From: CAZRZN01 sp964604565
GTDB taxonomy: Bacteria > Pseudomonadota > Alphaproteobacteria > Rhodobacterales > Rhodobacteraceae
Assembly: GCA_964604565.1 (NCBI GenBank)
Contig: CAZRZN010000002.1
Location: 1-64,000, forward strand
Reading direction: 5' to 3'
Length of the DNA stretch: 64,000 bases
The translations under genes were made by a program, and so were the position numbers. Below the pieces are notes generated by a model. It saw only the letters and a program-made list of their open reading frames with translations. It ran no database searches and had not been told where the DNA came from. Positions 17,404 to 26,828 of the stretch are shown here, piece by piece (the first letter of the stretch is position 1; every line of letters begins with the position of its first letter).

Positions 17404-18366
17404 TCAGCCCGGTTTGTAGATCCGATGCGATTCGGGATCCTCAATTGAGACGGCAAGGTCTGCGAGGTCGTCCCAAAGCGCCGCTGATGGCCGCATGCGC
17501 GCCCAGTCCAGAGCCTGGGCGACGTGATCCGGGGTCGAAGCGCCAAGAATGGTTGAGGTGATGCGCGGATCGCGCAGCGAGAATTGCAGGGCTGCGACGC
17601 CGGTGGGAACGCCGTGGCGGGCGCAGATCTCCTCGATGCGGCGCACCGGAGCCAAGTCGGCGTCGGTTGCCGGCTGATAGGTGATGCGCGGCATCCGGGC
17701 GCTGCCCTTGGCCAGAACGCCGCCGGCGAAGGGTGCGGCGTTCAGAATGGCGATTTCCTGATCGCAGGCATAGTCGAAGATTGCCTCGGCTGAGCGGTTC
17801 AGCAGGGTAAACCTGTTATGGTTTATCACCGCATCAAAGGGGTTGGCCCGCAGGATCGGCTCCATGATGTCGATCCGGCCCATTGCAAGACCAACCGCCC
17901 GCGCCAGCCCCTCCTCCTTGAGTTTGAAGAGTTCGTCCAAAGCGCCACCGCTGCGGGTGATCTCATCCAGATCGCGAGCATGTTCGGGGTCGTGCAGATG
18001 CAACAGCGGGATCTGGTCGAGGTTCAACGCGGTCAGGCTTTCTTCCAGAGACTGGCGCACGCGGCTGGCGTCGAAACGACCGGTCTCCATGTCGCGGTCA
18101 AGCTTGGTAGAGAGAACGAACCCGTCCGGCAGGCCGCCGCGTTCGCGGATCACCGCGCCGATGCGCGCCTCTGACCGTCCGAAGCCATAGTTGCGGGCGG
18201 TATCGAGGACGTTCACCGGCCCGTCGAAAATCGCGTGCACTGTGGCACGTGCGCGTTCCTCATCGACGGTGTAGCCGTAGGTGTCTGGCATATCGCCGAG
18301 GGCAGACGCGCCGAAGGAAAGCTCGGTGACCTCGAGACCGGTTTTCCCAAGGGCGAAGAGGGGCAT
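17404..18366 (-). CDS. aldo/keto reductase
   Basis: This 320-residue NAD(P)H-dependent oxidoreductase belongs to the aldo/keto reductase family, in a branch resembling D-threo-aldose 1-dehydrogenase/L-fucose dehydrogenase. The catalytic tetrad is visible: D and Y in VLDTARNYG (about residues 54-59), K in STKLDRD, and H in LLHLHDPE. The cofactor-binding end is SLRDPRITSTILGAS. No signal peptide is present. It stands alone between the amino-acid transporter and the chemotaxis receptor. The substrate is probably a sugar or short aldehyde, by family only. Confidence 0.85.
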   Translation of the reverse strand: MPLFALGKTGLEVTELSFGASALGDMPDTYGYTVDEERARATVHAIFDGPVNVLDTARNYGFGRSEARIGAVIRERGGLPDGFVLSTKLDRDMETGRFDASRVRQSLEESLTALNLDQIPLLHLHDPEHARDLDEITRSGGALDELFKLKEEGLARAVGLAMGRIDIMEPILRANPFDAVINHNRFTLLNRSAEAIFDYACDQEIAILNAAPFAGGVLAKGSARMPRITYQPATDADLAPVRRIEEICARHGVPTGVAALQFSLRDPRITSTILGASTPDHVAQALDWARMRPSAALWDDLADLAVSIEDPESHRIYKPG

Positions 18367-18886
18367 GGTGTGTCTCCTTCGGTGGGGCCGTCAGGAGGGG
18401 TTCCGGTGCGGCCCGCGTGGTGACACCCTGTGCCATTTCGAAGGGGTCAGACAAGGGCCGTTCCTTCACTGGATGGGCCAAGTGTCTGCTGCCTGCAGTT
18501 TTGGGCCATCCTGACGGGGTGGTGTCTCCGGTTGTCTTTCTGCGGTGTAGGGATCTTGCCGGAGCAGGCCAAGCCATGGGGCGTCGTCGGAAGTGGCGCG
18601 GTCAATGGTAGCTTTCCCGTTGGCAGGTATACGGTGCGTTGGGATGGCGGGGACTTCGTCCCCTTGGGCCTGCGGTCTCAAGCTTGGAGCATTTCGAGAG
18701 AAAAGATGAAGGACGCACATTTTGGGCATATCTTCGGGGTGCCGGGACCATGCGGCGCGGCCTGTGCGGGACCGGTAACGGGGTGCATCTTTGAAAGATC
18801 GTCAGGCCTGGCCCCCGCGGACGAACATCTGACCGGACGAAACCTTGGGGGCCGGGGTGATGAATTGGGCAGGGATCAGACCGATT
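18367..18886. other. 520-base intergenic region with a diverged repeat copy
   Basis: No supportable gene is seen between the aldo/keto reductase start and the chemotaxis receptor stop. The only recognisable element is a diverged copy of the dispersed repeat at 18687-18711. Confidence 0.45.
18687..18711 (+). repeat. diverged copy of the GAGTATTT repeat
   Basis: The sequence GAGCATTTCGAGAGA-AAAGATGAAG follows the repeat consensus with substitutions and a few extra bases. It is an unpaired arm with no inverted partner nearby. Confidence 0.45.
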
Positions 18887-20344
18887 TCAGGCCACGTATC
18901 TGTGGTCGGGTGCGCGTCGGGACCAGTCTTGCGCTCCGCCTTTCGGGGATTTTTCAAGCTTCAATCCGGCGAGGATGCTTTCGACCTCGGCCGCGTTCTG
19001 TCGCATGATCGTCGCGGCAGCCGTCGTTTCCTCGACCATGGCAGCATTCTGCTGTGTAACGGTGTCCATCTGGCTGACGGCAGAGTTTACCTCGGTCAGA
19101 GCGGTCGATTGTTCACTGGACGCAGCTGCGATCGCGGACGAAAGGCTGGCAACCTTTTCGAAGCTGGCCACGATAGCCTGAAGGGTTCGGCCAGCAGTGT
19201 CGATAAGGTCCACACCGCTCGCCACTTCGCGTGAGCTGTTCGATACGAGATCGGTGATCTGGCGCGCGGCGTCCGATGCGTTGCCCGCCAAGACCCGGAC
19301 CTCTTCCGCGACGACGGCGAAACCGCGCCCGGCACTGCCGGCCCGCGCAGCCTCAACCCCGGCATTCAGAGCCAGGAGATTGGTCTGAAAGGCGATATCG
19401 TCGATCAGTCCGATGATCCGCGTGATCTGATCCGATGCATTCTGGATCCGGGACATGGCGCCAGAGGCCTCTTCGACCGTGCGGGCCCCTTCCATCGCGG
19501 TCTGCGCCGCCGCACCGGCCACGGTATTGGCCTCTGAGGTGTTCTTCGCGGAACTGGCCACATTTTCGGTCAACTCATGCACGGCGGCGGCCGTTTCCTC
19601 GAGCGAGGCCGCCTGATTGGCGGTTCGGTGTGACAGGTCACCTGCGGCAGATGACACTTCTTCGATGATCCGGGTCAGTTGCTCCGTGGTGGAGGCGACA
19701 GCCCCCATGGTTTCGCGGAGGCTTTCGGTGGCGCCGTTCAGCTTTTCCCGGACTGCGTCGTAGCGGATCGGATAGTCGCTTTCCTCGGGCCCGGGGATCA
19801 CGTGGGTCAGATCCCCCTCTGCCAGTTTGTCGATAGCAGTGTTCAGATGCGTGAATGCAAGCGATTGCTCTTCGGCCTGTATGCGGAAGAAGATCGCGAC
19901 GACGCGTTCGATATCGAATGCGAAAGTCCGTGTCAGCACGCCCAGCATGGCACCCAGTTTGCTCCGTTGCCAGCGCGAGACCTTTTTTACCAAGGCGGCA
20001 ATCATGTCAGATGTCGACAAGGTATAGGCTGCCATGTAGATATCGAGCGGCAGATTTATCCGGGCATGGGTGCGACCGATCCGATCGACAGAGGCAAGGT
20101 AGTCTTCGTTGAAATCGGCATCCAGCAGACGCGCCCAATGTTTCTTTTGCGCATTGCGGGCCGAGTCCATCCTTTCGGGGCCATCAAAGAAACTGGCCGC
20201 CTCGGCATTGCTCTTGGCGCGCGTATAGAAGTCCGACAACACGTTATCCAGTTCCGGTTTCAGAAGTTGACCCACCTCGCGCAGAAGTGCTGCGTTGTTC
20301 CCGTCCAATTCGAAATCCACGAGCTTTTTCTTCAGGTCATTCAT
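18887..20344 (-). CDS. soluble globin-coupled methyl-accepting chemotaxis protein
   Basis: This 485-residue protein has no transmembrane segment. Residues about 1-165 form a protoglobin-type sensor like HemAT: the probable heme-ligating proximal histidine is H93 in DRIGRTHARI, with KKHW at 67-70. A HAMP-like stretch (about 175-220, KLAEGDLTHVIPG) leads to the coiled-coil signalling domain. Its hairpin tip reads DDIAFQTNLLALNAGVEAA, followed by GRGFAVVAEEVRVLA. It probably senses oxygen or another gas ligand in the cytosol and signals through CheA/CheW, none of which are nearby. The C-terminal residues do not form a clear methylesterase-docking pentapeptide. Confidence 0.9.
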   Translation of the reverse strand: MNDLKKKLVDFELDGNNAALLREVGQLLKPELDNVLSDFYTRAKSNAEAASFFDGPERMDSARNAQKKHWARLLDADFNEDYLASVDRIGRTHARINLPLDIYMAAYTLSTSDMIAALVKKVSRWQRSKLGAMLGVLTRTFAFDIERVVAIFFRIQAEEQSLAFTHLNTAIDKLAEGDLTHVIPGPEESDYPIRYDAVREKLNGATESLRETMGAVASTTEQLTRIIEEVSSAAGDLSHRTANQAASLEETAAAVHELTENVASSAKNTSEANTVAGAAAQTAMEGARTVEEASGAMSRIQNASDQITRIIGLIDDIAFQTNLLALNAGVEAARAGSAGRGFAVVAEEVRVLAGNASDAARQITDLVSNSSREVASGVDLIDTAGRTLQAIVASFEKVASLSSAIAAASSEQSTALTEVNSAVSQMDTVTQQNAAMVEETTAAATIMRQNAAEVESILAGLKLEKSPKGGAQDWSRRAPDHRYVA

Positions 20345-20560
20345 CTTGGCTGATCCCGTCTGTTCTCAAGATACGCGTTGATACGCACCGACGGAATAGA
20401 ACCTATGCACTCTTAAGAAATTGACTGCATCGGCCTGTTGCGGGGACAAGAGCGTCTATTATTTTAACGACGCAGCATGCAGCCGCATACCAGACGTCCC
20501 CTCTTCGTCCATCGGCCTGCACCGTCGTCATCGGGCTGCTTGCGTGTGTCGGGGACCCGG

Positions 20561-21259
20561 CTACACCGACACTTTATGCAGCAATACCTCCCGGGGGGTG
20601 TCTGCCTTTGGCGCATCGTGGATCACCCTGCCGCGTTCGAGTGCCACGAAGTGATCGCCCAGGTCGTAGGCGAAGTCGAAGAACTGTTCGACCAGAACGA
20701 TGGCCATGTCCCCCCTGTCACGCAGATAGCGGATCACGTCGCCGATCTGGGTTATGATATTGGGCTGAATGCCTTCCGTGGGCTCATCCAGAAGCAACAG
20801 TTTCGGTTTCGCCACCAATGCGCGCGCGATGGCCAGTTGCTGCTGCTGCCCGCCCGAAAGATCGCCGCCGCGACGGCCAAGGAACTGCTTCAGGATCGGG
20901 AAAAGCTCGAATATCTCATCCGGAACGCTGCGGTCCTCACGCGGAAGGCAGGCATAGCCCGTCTCGAGATTCTCGCGCACCGTCATCAAGGGAAAGATGT
21001 CGCGCCCCTGCGGGACATAGCCCACACCGCGTCGTGCCAGGACATGCGACGGCGCGTTGCGGGCGACAGGGGTCTCTTCGAGATGCATCTCTCCACCGGA
21101 CCGCGGATGGGTGCCTGAAATGGCCTTGAGCAGGGAGGTCTTGCCCACGCCATTGGTGCCCATCAGGCAGGTGACCGCGCCAAGCCTCGCCTCCATGGAA
21201 ATGTCGTGAAGGATCTGGCTGTGACCATAATGCAGGGTGAGATTGAACAGGGTCAGCAT
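20561..21259 (-). CDS. urtE: urea ABC transporter ATP-binding protein UrtE
   Basis: This 232-residue ATPase is of the branched-chain amino-acid (LivF) type, here the second ATPase of the urea importer. Walker A is GTNGVGKTSLL, the signature LSGGQQQQLAIARAL, and Walker B LLLLDEPTEGIQPN. The EGIQPNIITQIGDVIRYL segment is typical of UrtE. The ATG at 21259 (MLTLFNLTLHYG) is chosen over longer in-frame starts because the family begins at this point. It is the last gene of the urtABCDE operon, separated from urtD by a spacer carrying one arm of the dispersed repeat. Confidence 0.93.
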   Translation of the reverse strand: MLTLFNLTLHYGHSQILHDISMEARLGAVTCLMGTNGVGKTSLLKAISGTHPRSGGEMHLEETPVARNAPSHVLARRGVGYVPQGRDIFPLMTVRENLETGYACLPREDRSVPDEIFELFPILKQFLGRRGGDLSGGQQQQLAIARALVAKPKLLLLDEPTEGIQPNIITQIGDVIRYLRDRGDMAIVLVEQFFDFAYDLGDHFVALERGRVIHDAPKADTPREVLLHKVSV

Positions 21260-21303
21260 TGGGGAAGGCTCTCGGTCCGGGCCGGAAGCGTCCCGGCAGG
21301 TTT

Positions 21304-21325
21304 GAGTATTTTCGGAGAGAAGAAG
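21304..21325 (+). repeat. single arm of the GAGTATTT repeat between urtD and urtE
   Basis: The sequence GAGTATTT-TC-GGAGAGAAGAAG is identical to the consensus at every position outside the two variable bases. No inverted partner lies close by. Confidence 0.75.
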
Positions 21326-21387
21326 ACCGCCGTCGGACAAACGGTCCGGCGGGGGACGGGATCCTTCGGGCCGCGGCCGGTCATGAG

Positions 21388-22128
21388 CTAGCGTCCCAGA
21401 TAAACATCGATCACCTGCGGGTCGCTGGTGACATGGTCGATGGAGCCCTCGGCGAGGACCGAACCCTCGTTCAGGACGGTCACCTTGCAGCCGAGCCGCC
21501 GGACGAATTCCATATCATGTTCCACGACGATCACGGCGCGGGTGCGGGCCGCCTCCACCAGCATCGCGGTGGTCTTTTCGCGCTCCGCCGGGGTCATGCC
21601 GGCGGCAGGTTCGTCCACCAGAAGGAGGCGCGGCTCCTGTGCCAGAAGCATCCCGATCTCGAGCCACTGTTTTTGCCCGTGGCTGAGTTCCCCCGCGAGA
21701 CGGTCAAGGCTGTCGGACAAACCGATCTGCTCGGCGATCTCTTCCACCTGTCGCGCGCCACTTGCGGTCTTTTTGGACAGAAGCACGTCAAGGGGCCCGC
21801 GCGGATTGCGCAAGGCCATGCCGAGGTTGTCGCGCACGGACTGCGCCTCGAATACGGTGGGTTTCTGGAATTTGCGGCCGATGCCTTCGCGGGCGATGGC
21901 GCTTTCGGACATGCCGAGTAGCGAGATATTCCGGTCGCCCCAGACGATTCGGCCCTCATCCGGTCTGGTCTTGCCGGTGATGATGTCCATGAAGGTGGTT
22001 TTCCCCGCGCCGTTGGGGCCGATGATGGCGCGCAACTCCGGTTCGCCGATCTGGAAGGCGAGGTTGTTTATTGCCTTGAACCCATCGAAGGACACCGACA
22101 CACCGGACAGTTCGAGAAGTGTGCTCAT
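21388..22128 (-). CDS. urtD: urea ABC transporter ATP-binding protein UrtD
   Basis: This 246-residue LivG-type ATPase has Walker A GPNGAGKTTFMD, the signature LSHGQKQWLEIGMLL (a histidine in place of the usual second glycine, as in UrtD), and Walker B LLLVDEPAAGMTP. The PDEGRIVWGDRNISLLGMSE segment is typical of the family. The ATG at 22128 overlaps the urtC stop by four bases (ATGA), which supports this start over an in-frame extension to 22233. It pairs with UrtE to energise urea uptake. Confidence 0.93.
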   Translation of the reverse strand: MSTLLELSGVSVSFDGFKAINNLAFQIGEPELRAIIGPNGAGKTTFMDIITGKTRPDEGRIVWGDRNISLLGMSESAIAREGIGRKFQKPTVFEAQSVRDNLGMALRNPRGPLDVLLSKKTASGARQVEEIAEQIGLSDSLDRLAGELSHGQKQWLEIGMLLAQEPRLLLVDEPAAGMTPAEREKTTAMLVEAARTRAVIVVEHDMEFVRRLGCKVTVLNEGSVLAEGSIDHVTSDPQVIDVYLGR

Positions 22129-23288
22129 GATTTCCTCACCAGCTTGTCGAGCAGACCGGCCAGTCCCTGTGGCGCGAACAGGGTGACCGCGACGAAGGAC
22201 AGGCCCAGCAGGACAAGCCACCAGTCGGTCCATTGGATCGTGTAGAAACCCAAGTTGATGTCCGGCGCGCCACCGCCGGTGAACCAGCTGGAGAGCAGCG
22301 TGACGAAGACGGTGCCCATCACCGCGCCGTAGAGCCGGCCACGCCCGCCGATGGCGACCCAGACGGCGAGGTAGATCGAGGCGATGGGCGCGATTTCCGC
22401 CGGGTTGATGATGCCTGCCTGCGGATAATAGAGCGCGCCCGCGATGCCCGCGACGATGGCGGTCAGGGTGAAGACGAAGAGTTTGTAGCTTTCGACATGG
22501 TAGCCGAGAAACCGCACCCGGGTCTCATCGTCGCGGATGGCGCGAACCACGGAGCCCATCTTGCCGGAGGTGACGAAGGCGAACAGCAGATATCCCAGCG
22601 CAAGCGCCAGCGCGGATATCCAGAAGAAGATGATCGAGACCTCGCTCTGCGGAGCGGATTCGAAACCGGGAATGTTTTGCAGCCCCGACAGGCCGTTGTT
22701 GCCGCGCAGCCCGCTGTCGTTCTGGAACAGGTAGAGCGACAGGGCCAGCGTCATGGCCTGTGTGAGGATCGACAGGTAGACGCCGGTGACACGGCTGCGG
22801 AAGGCGAGCCAACCGAAGACCAGGGCCAAGAGGCCGGGCACCAGAACCACCATCAGCAGTTGCAGCGGCAGGGAATGTGCAAAGCTCCAGATCGGCGGGA
22901 ATTCGGACGCGCCGACGACACCGAAGATCTGGCTGGCGATGGCGTCAGAAACCTCCTGCGGGCTGGGCGGGATGACCTGACCGGCCAGGCTTTCGACCAC
23001 GATGCCTTCGGTGCGGGCATACATCAGCCACATGCCGACGGCATATCCGCCGATGCCGAAAAAGGCGAAATGGCCCAGCGAAAGAATGCCGCAATAGCCC
23101 CAGACCACATCCATCGCGATGGCCACCAGACAGAGGCAGAGCGTCTTGCCCAGCGTCTTGACGAAAGACGTCGAGAGGAAGCCGATACCCGTCGCTTCGG
23201 ACAGCAGGGTTACTCCGAGGGTGAAGAGACCGAGCAGGGCGATGAACCAGAGTATTGAGGGGTTTTGTGCGAAAAAGCTGCGTCTCAT
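22125..23288 (-). CDS. urtC: urea ABC transporter permease UrtC
   Basis: This 387-residue inner-membrane permease of the LivM type has about nine hydrophobic segments and the family features GYCGILSLGHFAFFGIGGYA near residue 65 and a cytoplasmic loop VRAIRDDETRVRFLGYHVES near 255. The C-terminus ends APQGLAGLLDKLVRKS, typical of UrtC. It forms the urea channel with UrtB. The gene lies 213 bases after urtB and overlaps urtD by four bases. Confidence 0.93.
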   Translation of the reverse strand: MRRSFFAQNPSILWFIALLGLFTLGVTLLSEATGIGFLSTSFVKTLGKTLCLCLVAIAMDVVWGYCGILSLGHFAFFGIGGYAVGMWLMYARTEGIVVESLAGQVIPPSPQEVSDAIASQIFGVVGASEFPPIWSFAHSLPLQLLMVVLVPGLLALVFGWLAFRSRVTGVYLSILTQAMTLALSLYLFQNDSGLRGNNGLSGLQNIPGFESAPQSEVSIIFFWISALALALGYLLFAFVTSGKMGSVVRAIRDDETRVRFLGYHVESYKLFVFTLTAIVAGIAGALYYPQAGIINPAEIAPIASIYLAVWVAIGGRGRLYGAVMGTVFVTLLSSWFTGGGAPDINLGFYTIQWTDWWLVLLGLSFVAVTLFAPQGLAGLLDKLVRKS

Positions 23289-23501
23289 TCGGGATCTCCG
23301 TCTGGAGAAATTCGCGGTCGCGGGATTTTGCGCCCGGCAGTGGGCGCTGCGGTCTGTCTGACCTTGTCAGGCACGGACCCGCCGGGAGATCGTGCCGCGG
23401 GACCGGGTGCGGCGGTCGCGTTGTCGGGGCCGGTTGCCGGGTCTGGCAGGCTGCCGGGGACCAGAAATCCCGGTGGAACGGAAGCGAAGTGCATGCGCAT
23501 G

Positions 23502-25445
23502 TCAGTCTCCGGCCGCGCGGCCCTTGAGGGCGACAATGCCCTTGGGGCGGAACTGGATGAAGAGGATGATGAAGAGGATCATGTAGGTCTGGGCCGCCAG
23601 CGTGTTGGAGGGGTTCAGGAACTCGATCCCTTTTTGCAGCGTGCCGATCATCGTGGCCCCGGCGAGCGTGCCCCAGACATTGCCGACCCCGCCCACGACC
23701 ACGGTCATGAAGCTCTGGACGATGTAATCGGCACCCATTTCGGAGGTCACTTTCGCGTAGAGGCCGATGGCAACGCCCGCGATGCCGGCGATGCCGCTGC
23801 CGAGGCCGAAGGTCATCATCTTGATGCGTTCGGGGTTGATGCCCATGGACGCGGCCATGCGCGGGTTCTGGGTCACGGCCCGCACTTCAAGGCCCAGGCG
23901 GGTCCGCTTCAGGATGAACAGGAGCAACGCGAGGAAGATGATCGCCAGCACGAAGATCGCGATGCGGATATAGGAGATCTGGATCACGTCGTTCAGCACC
24001 AGGGCACCGTCAAGCCAGTCCGGCGAGGTCAAGGGGCGGGCCTGCGTGCCAAAGATGTTCTTGGCCAGTTGCTGCAACGCGATGGACACGCCGAATGTGG
24101 CCAGCAGGGTTTCCAGAGGTCTGTGATAAAGCCACCGGATCACCAGTCGCTCCATCGCGACCCCGGCGGCAAAGGTCAGGGCGAAGGCCAGCGGCAGGGC
24201 GACGACCAGTGACACGGTATAGTTCGGGATGAAGAGCTGCACCACATAGCCGGTATAGGCGCCCATCATGATGAATTCGCCATGCGCCATATTGATCACG
24301 CCCATCACTCCGAAGGTGATGGCCAGTCCGATGGCGGCCAGAAAATAGATTGACGCAAGCGAAATGGCGTCCAGCGCAAGGTCCGCGGCCTGACTGGTGC
24401 CGACACGGCCCTGAACGATGGCCTGCGTCTTTTCGGCGGCATCGGTTATGGCGGGATCGGGTTCGTCATATTCCTCATAGATGGTCCATCCCGCGAGCGT
24501 CTCTGACACGATTTCGGGCGTGGCGCGCGGTGGAACCGTGCCCTCTGCGGCCAGCGCGTCATAGGCTTGCAGACGGGCCTCGGGCGACGCCAGGTTGTTG
24601 ACCGAAAGCCCGCCGACCCGGCCATCCTGAACATTCGCCGCAAGCGTCGGGCGGATCGAGCTTGGATCAAGCAAGGCAGGCGTGCCCGCAACTTCGGCGA
24701 TCAATGCATAGGCCTCTTCCCGGGGCAGATCTGTGCCGGGTTCAAGGATTCGCGCAACATTCGCATCAGCCGGGATGTCTTTCGCGACTTCGGTTTCCGT
24801 GTCGAGGATTTGCGACAGCACGGCGCGTCCGTCGACGCTCAGATCTGTCGAAAGCGCTTCGATTGCGGTGATGCGGGCCTCCGGCGTCTCTCCGTAGCGG
24901 GCCATGAGGTAGTTGTAGAGCCTTTCTTTCCGACGCTTTAGGGCGGCGTTGGGCTCCCCCTCGATGGAGGCGGCCAGCGGTCCGATCTGGCTGGGATCGA
25001 GGCCGCGGGCGATCGCGTCCACCGCATCGGCGCGCCGGGTGATGTCGGGATCGGAGAGCTGGAATTGCACGAGGGTTTCGGCAATGACCCTGCGGACGCC
25101 GCCGTTGGGCTTTATCTCGTCCATCGCGTCCGGGTCGACACCCGTGGCCACGGGATCGCCCGTGGTCAGGTCGATCAGGGTGAGGCCGGCGTCGGTCTCT
25201 TCCACGTAGAAAAACAGGCCATCCTCCAGGCGGACATGCACTTCCTTTTCCTGCCAGCGTTCGAGGAAACGCGGCACTTCCGGGATGCCGGAGGCCGCCA
25301 GCGCGTCAAGAACCGGGCCGACAGTGCGGCGCGACGGATCCGCGACCTCGGCCTGATGGTCTTGCAGGATATCCTGCAGATCTTGGGCAGAGCCGGAGAC
25401 CGGAAGCCACAGTAACAGGAGAGCCGCGAAAAGGGCACGAAGCAT
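23502..25445 (-). CDS. urtB: urea ABC transporter permease UrtB
   Basis: This 647-residue protein begins with a signal peptide (MLRALFAALLLLWLPVSGSA). It has an exported N-terminal extension of about 320 residues rich in alpha-helical repeat-like segments (RITAIEALSTDLSVDG), then a LivH-type permease domain of about 300 residues (GVMGVINMAHGEFIMMGAYT; LLATFGVSIALQQLAKN). This architecture is common in proteobacterial UrtB. The start at 25445 is preferred over the in-frame 25499 because it gives a clean signal peptide. It lies after urtA across a terminator-like spacer. Confidence 0.92.
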   Translation of the reverse strand: MLRALFAALLLLWLPVSGSAQDLQDILQDHQAEVADPSRRTVGPVLDALAASGIPEVPRFLERWQEKEVHVRLEDGLFFYVEETDAGLTLIDLTTGDPVATGVDPDAMDEIKPNGGVRRVIAETLVQFQLSDPDITRRADAVDAIARGLDPSQIGPLAASIEGEPNAALKRRKERLYNYLMARYGETPEARITAIEALSTDLSVDGRAVLSQILDTETEVAKDIPADANVARILEPGTDLPREEAYALIAEVAGTPALLDPSSIRPTLAANVQDGRVGGLSVNNLASPEARLQAYDALAAEGTVPPRATPEIVSETLAGWTIYEEYDEPDPAITDAAEKTQAIVQGRVGTSQAADLALDAISLASIYFLAAIGLAITFGVMGVINMAHGEFIMMGAYTGYVVQLFIPNYTVSLVVALPLAFALTFAAGVAMERLVIRWLYHRPLETLLATFGVSIALQQLAKNIFGTQARPLTSPDWLDGALVLNDVIQISYIRIAIFVLAIIFLALLLFILKRTRLGLEVRAVTQNPRMAASMGINPERIKMMTFGLGSGIAGIAGVAIGLYAKVTSEMGADYIVQSFMTVVVGGVGNVWGTLAGATMIGTLQKGIEFLNPSNTLAAQTYMILFIILFIQFRPKGIVALKGRAAGD

Positions 25446-25469
25446 GAAACGGCCTGTCTGTTCGGAGGG

Positions 25470-25497
25470 AAAAACGGCAGGGCGGGAACCGCCCTGC
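25470..25497 (-). terminator. attenuator-like terminator between urtA and urtB
   Basis: Read on the minus strand, a perfect nine-pair stem (GCAGGGCGG with CCGCCCTGC, 25477-25497, three-base loop) is followed within two bases by T5 (25474-25470). It lies inside the urt operon, just before the urtB start. Confidence 0.75.
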
Positions 25498-25515
25498 ACA
25501 ATTGTCGGGTCAAGC

Positions 25516-25536
25516 GGGGCAGGCGTGTCCTGCCCC
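25516..25536 (-). other. hairpin directly after the urtA stop
   Basis: An eight-pair stem (GGGGCAGG with CCTGCCCC) with a five-base loop starts 11 bases after the urtA stop and just before the terminator-like hairpin at 25477-25497. It could protect the urtA transcript from 3' decay. Confidence 0.6.
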
Positions 25537-25547
25537 GTCAGGGTCGA

Positions 25548-26828
25548 TCAGTAGTTCGACTTGATCTGAACGCAGGTCTCGGTCTGGGTGTTATACATGC
25601 CGCAGCCAAGCTCTTGCCAATCCGACTTCAGAACCGCCGACTCCGGCAGGTAGTCGGTCCAGGCGTCGCCCGGAACCTCTGTGGTTTGACTGATGATGTC
25701 GAATTGGCCGTCAGCCTGAATCTCGCCGATCAAGACAGGCTTCGCCAGGTGGTGGTTCGGCAACATCACCGCGGTGCCGCCGGTCAGGTTCGGATGTTCC
25801 TGACCATACATGGCCGTCCGGACCGCATCGACGTCCGTGGTTCCGGCATCGGTCACCGCGTTCACCCACATGTTGAAACCGATGTAATGTGCTTCCATCG
25901 GGTCATTGGTCACGCGGTCTTCGCCCATGCGGGCTTTCCACGCTTCGACCCATGCATCGTTGACGTCGGCCTCGGCGGACTGGAAGTAGTTCCATGCCGC
26001 CAGATGACCCACGAGGTTCGATGTATCGAGGCCGGACAGTTCTTCTTCACCGACCGAAAAGGCCACCACGGGAATGTCGTCGGCGGAAATGCCGGCGGCG
26101 GCGAGTTCCTTGTAGAAGCCGATGTTGGCATCGCCGTTGATCGTCGAGATGACGCCGACCTGCTTGCCGTCCTCACCCAGCGCCACGACGTCCGCAACGA
26201 TGGTCGCCCAGTCCGAATGACCGAAGGGCGTGTAGTTCACGAAGATGTCCTCTTCGGGGATGCCCTTGGATTTCAGGTAGGATTCCAAGATGTTGTTCGT
26301 GGTGCGCGGATAGACGTAATCCGTCCCCAAAAGGGCAAACTTCTCGACGCCCAGTTCCTCGAGAAAGTAATCCGTGGCCGGGATCGCCTGCTGGTTTGGC
26401 GCGGCGCCGGTGTAGAACACGTTCTTGGAGCTTTCTTCGCCTTCATACTGCACCGGGTAGAACAGCAGGCCGTTGAGTTCCTCGATGACCGGCAGCACGG
26501 ACTTGCGCGAAACGGAGGTCCAGTTGCCGAACATCACGTCGACTTCGTGCACGGTCAGCAATTCGCGTGCCTTTTCGGCGAAGAGAGGCCAGTCGGATGC
26601 CGGGTCCACGACCACCGCTTCCAGTTGGCAGCCAAGCACGCCGCCGGCTTCGTTCTGCTGCTCCACGAGCATCAGCATGGTGTCCTTGAGCGTCGTCTCG
26701 GAGATCGCCATGGTGCCCGAGAGCGAGTGCAGGACACCGACCTTGATGGGACATTCCTGGGCGCTGGCGGCCCCTCCGACAAGTGCCAGTGTGGCGGCAC
26801 CGGACAGCAGTCTGGTGAAAGAGTTCAT
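25548..26828 (-). CDS. urtA: urea ABC transporter substrate-binding protein UrtA
   Basis: This 426-residue periplasmic protein starts with a signal peptide (MNSFTRLLSGAATLALVGGAASA). It has the UrtA-specific segments CPIKVGVLHSLSGTMAISE, VMFGNWTSVSRKSVLPV, FYPVQYEGEESSKNVFYTG and LGTDYVYPRTTNNI. It captures urea, and perhaps short amides, for UrtBCDE. It is the first gene of the minus-strand operon and faces the urease operon across a shared 379-base promoter region. Hairpins after its stop suggest it is expressed above the other subunits. Confidence 0.95.
   Translation of the reverse strand: MNSFTRLLSGAATLALVGGAASAQECPIKVGVLHSLSGTMAISETTLKDTMLMLVEQQNEAGGVLGCQLEAVVVDPASDWPLFAEKARELLTVHEVDVMFGNWTSVSRKSVLPVIEELNGLLFYPVQYEGEESSKNVFYTGAAPNQQAIPATDYFLEELGVEKFALLGTDYVYPRTTNNILESYLKSKGIPEEDIFVNYTPFGHSDWATIVADVVALGEDGKQVGVISTINGDANIGFYKELAAAGISADDIPVVAFSVGEEELSGLDTSNLVGHLAAWNYFQSAEADVNDAWVEAWKARMGEDRVTNDPMEAHYIGFNMWVNAVTDAGTTDVDAVRTAMYGQEHPNLTGGTAVMLPNHHLAKPVLIGEIQADGQFDIISQTTEVPGDAWTDYLPESAVLKSDWQELGCGMYNTQTETCVQIKSNY

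Noticed and set aside
23285..23536. 83-codon frame between urtB and urtC
   Set aside because: Proline/alanine-rich, overlaps the end of urtB, no recognisable family and no good ribosome site.
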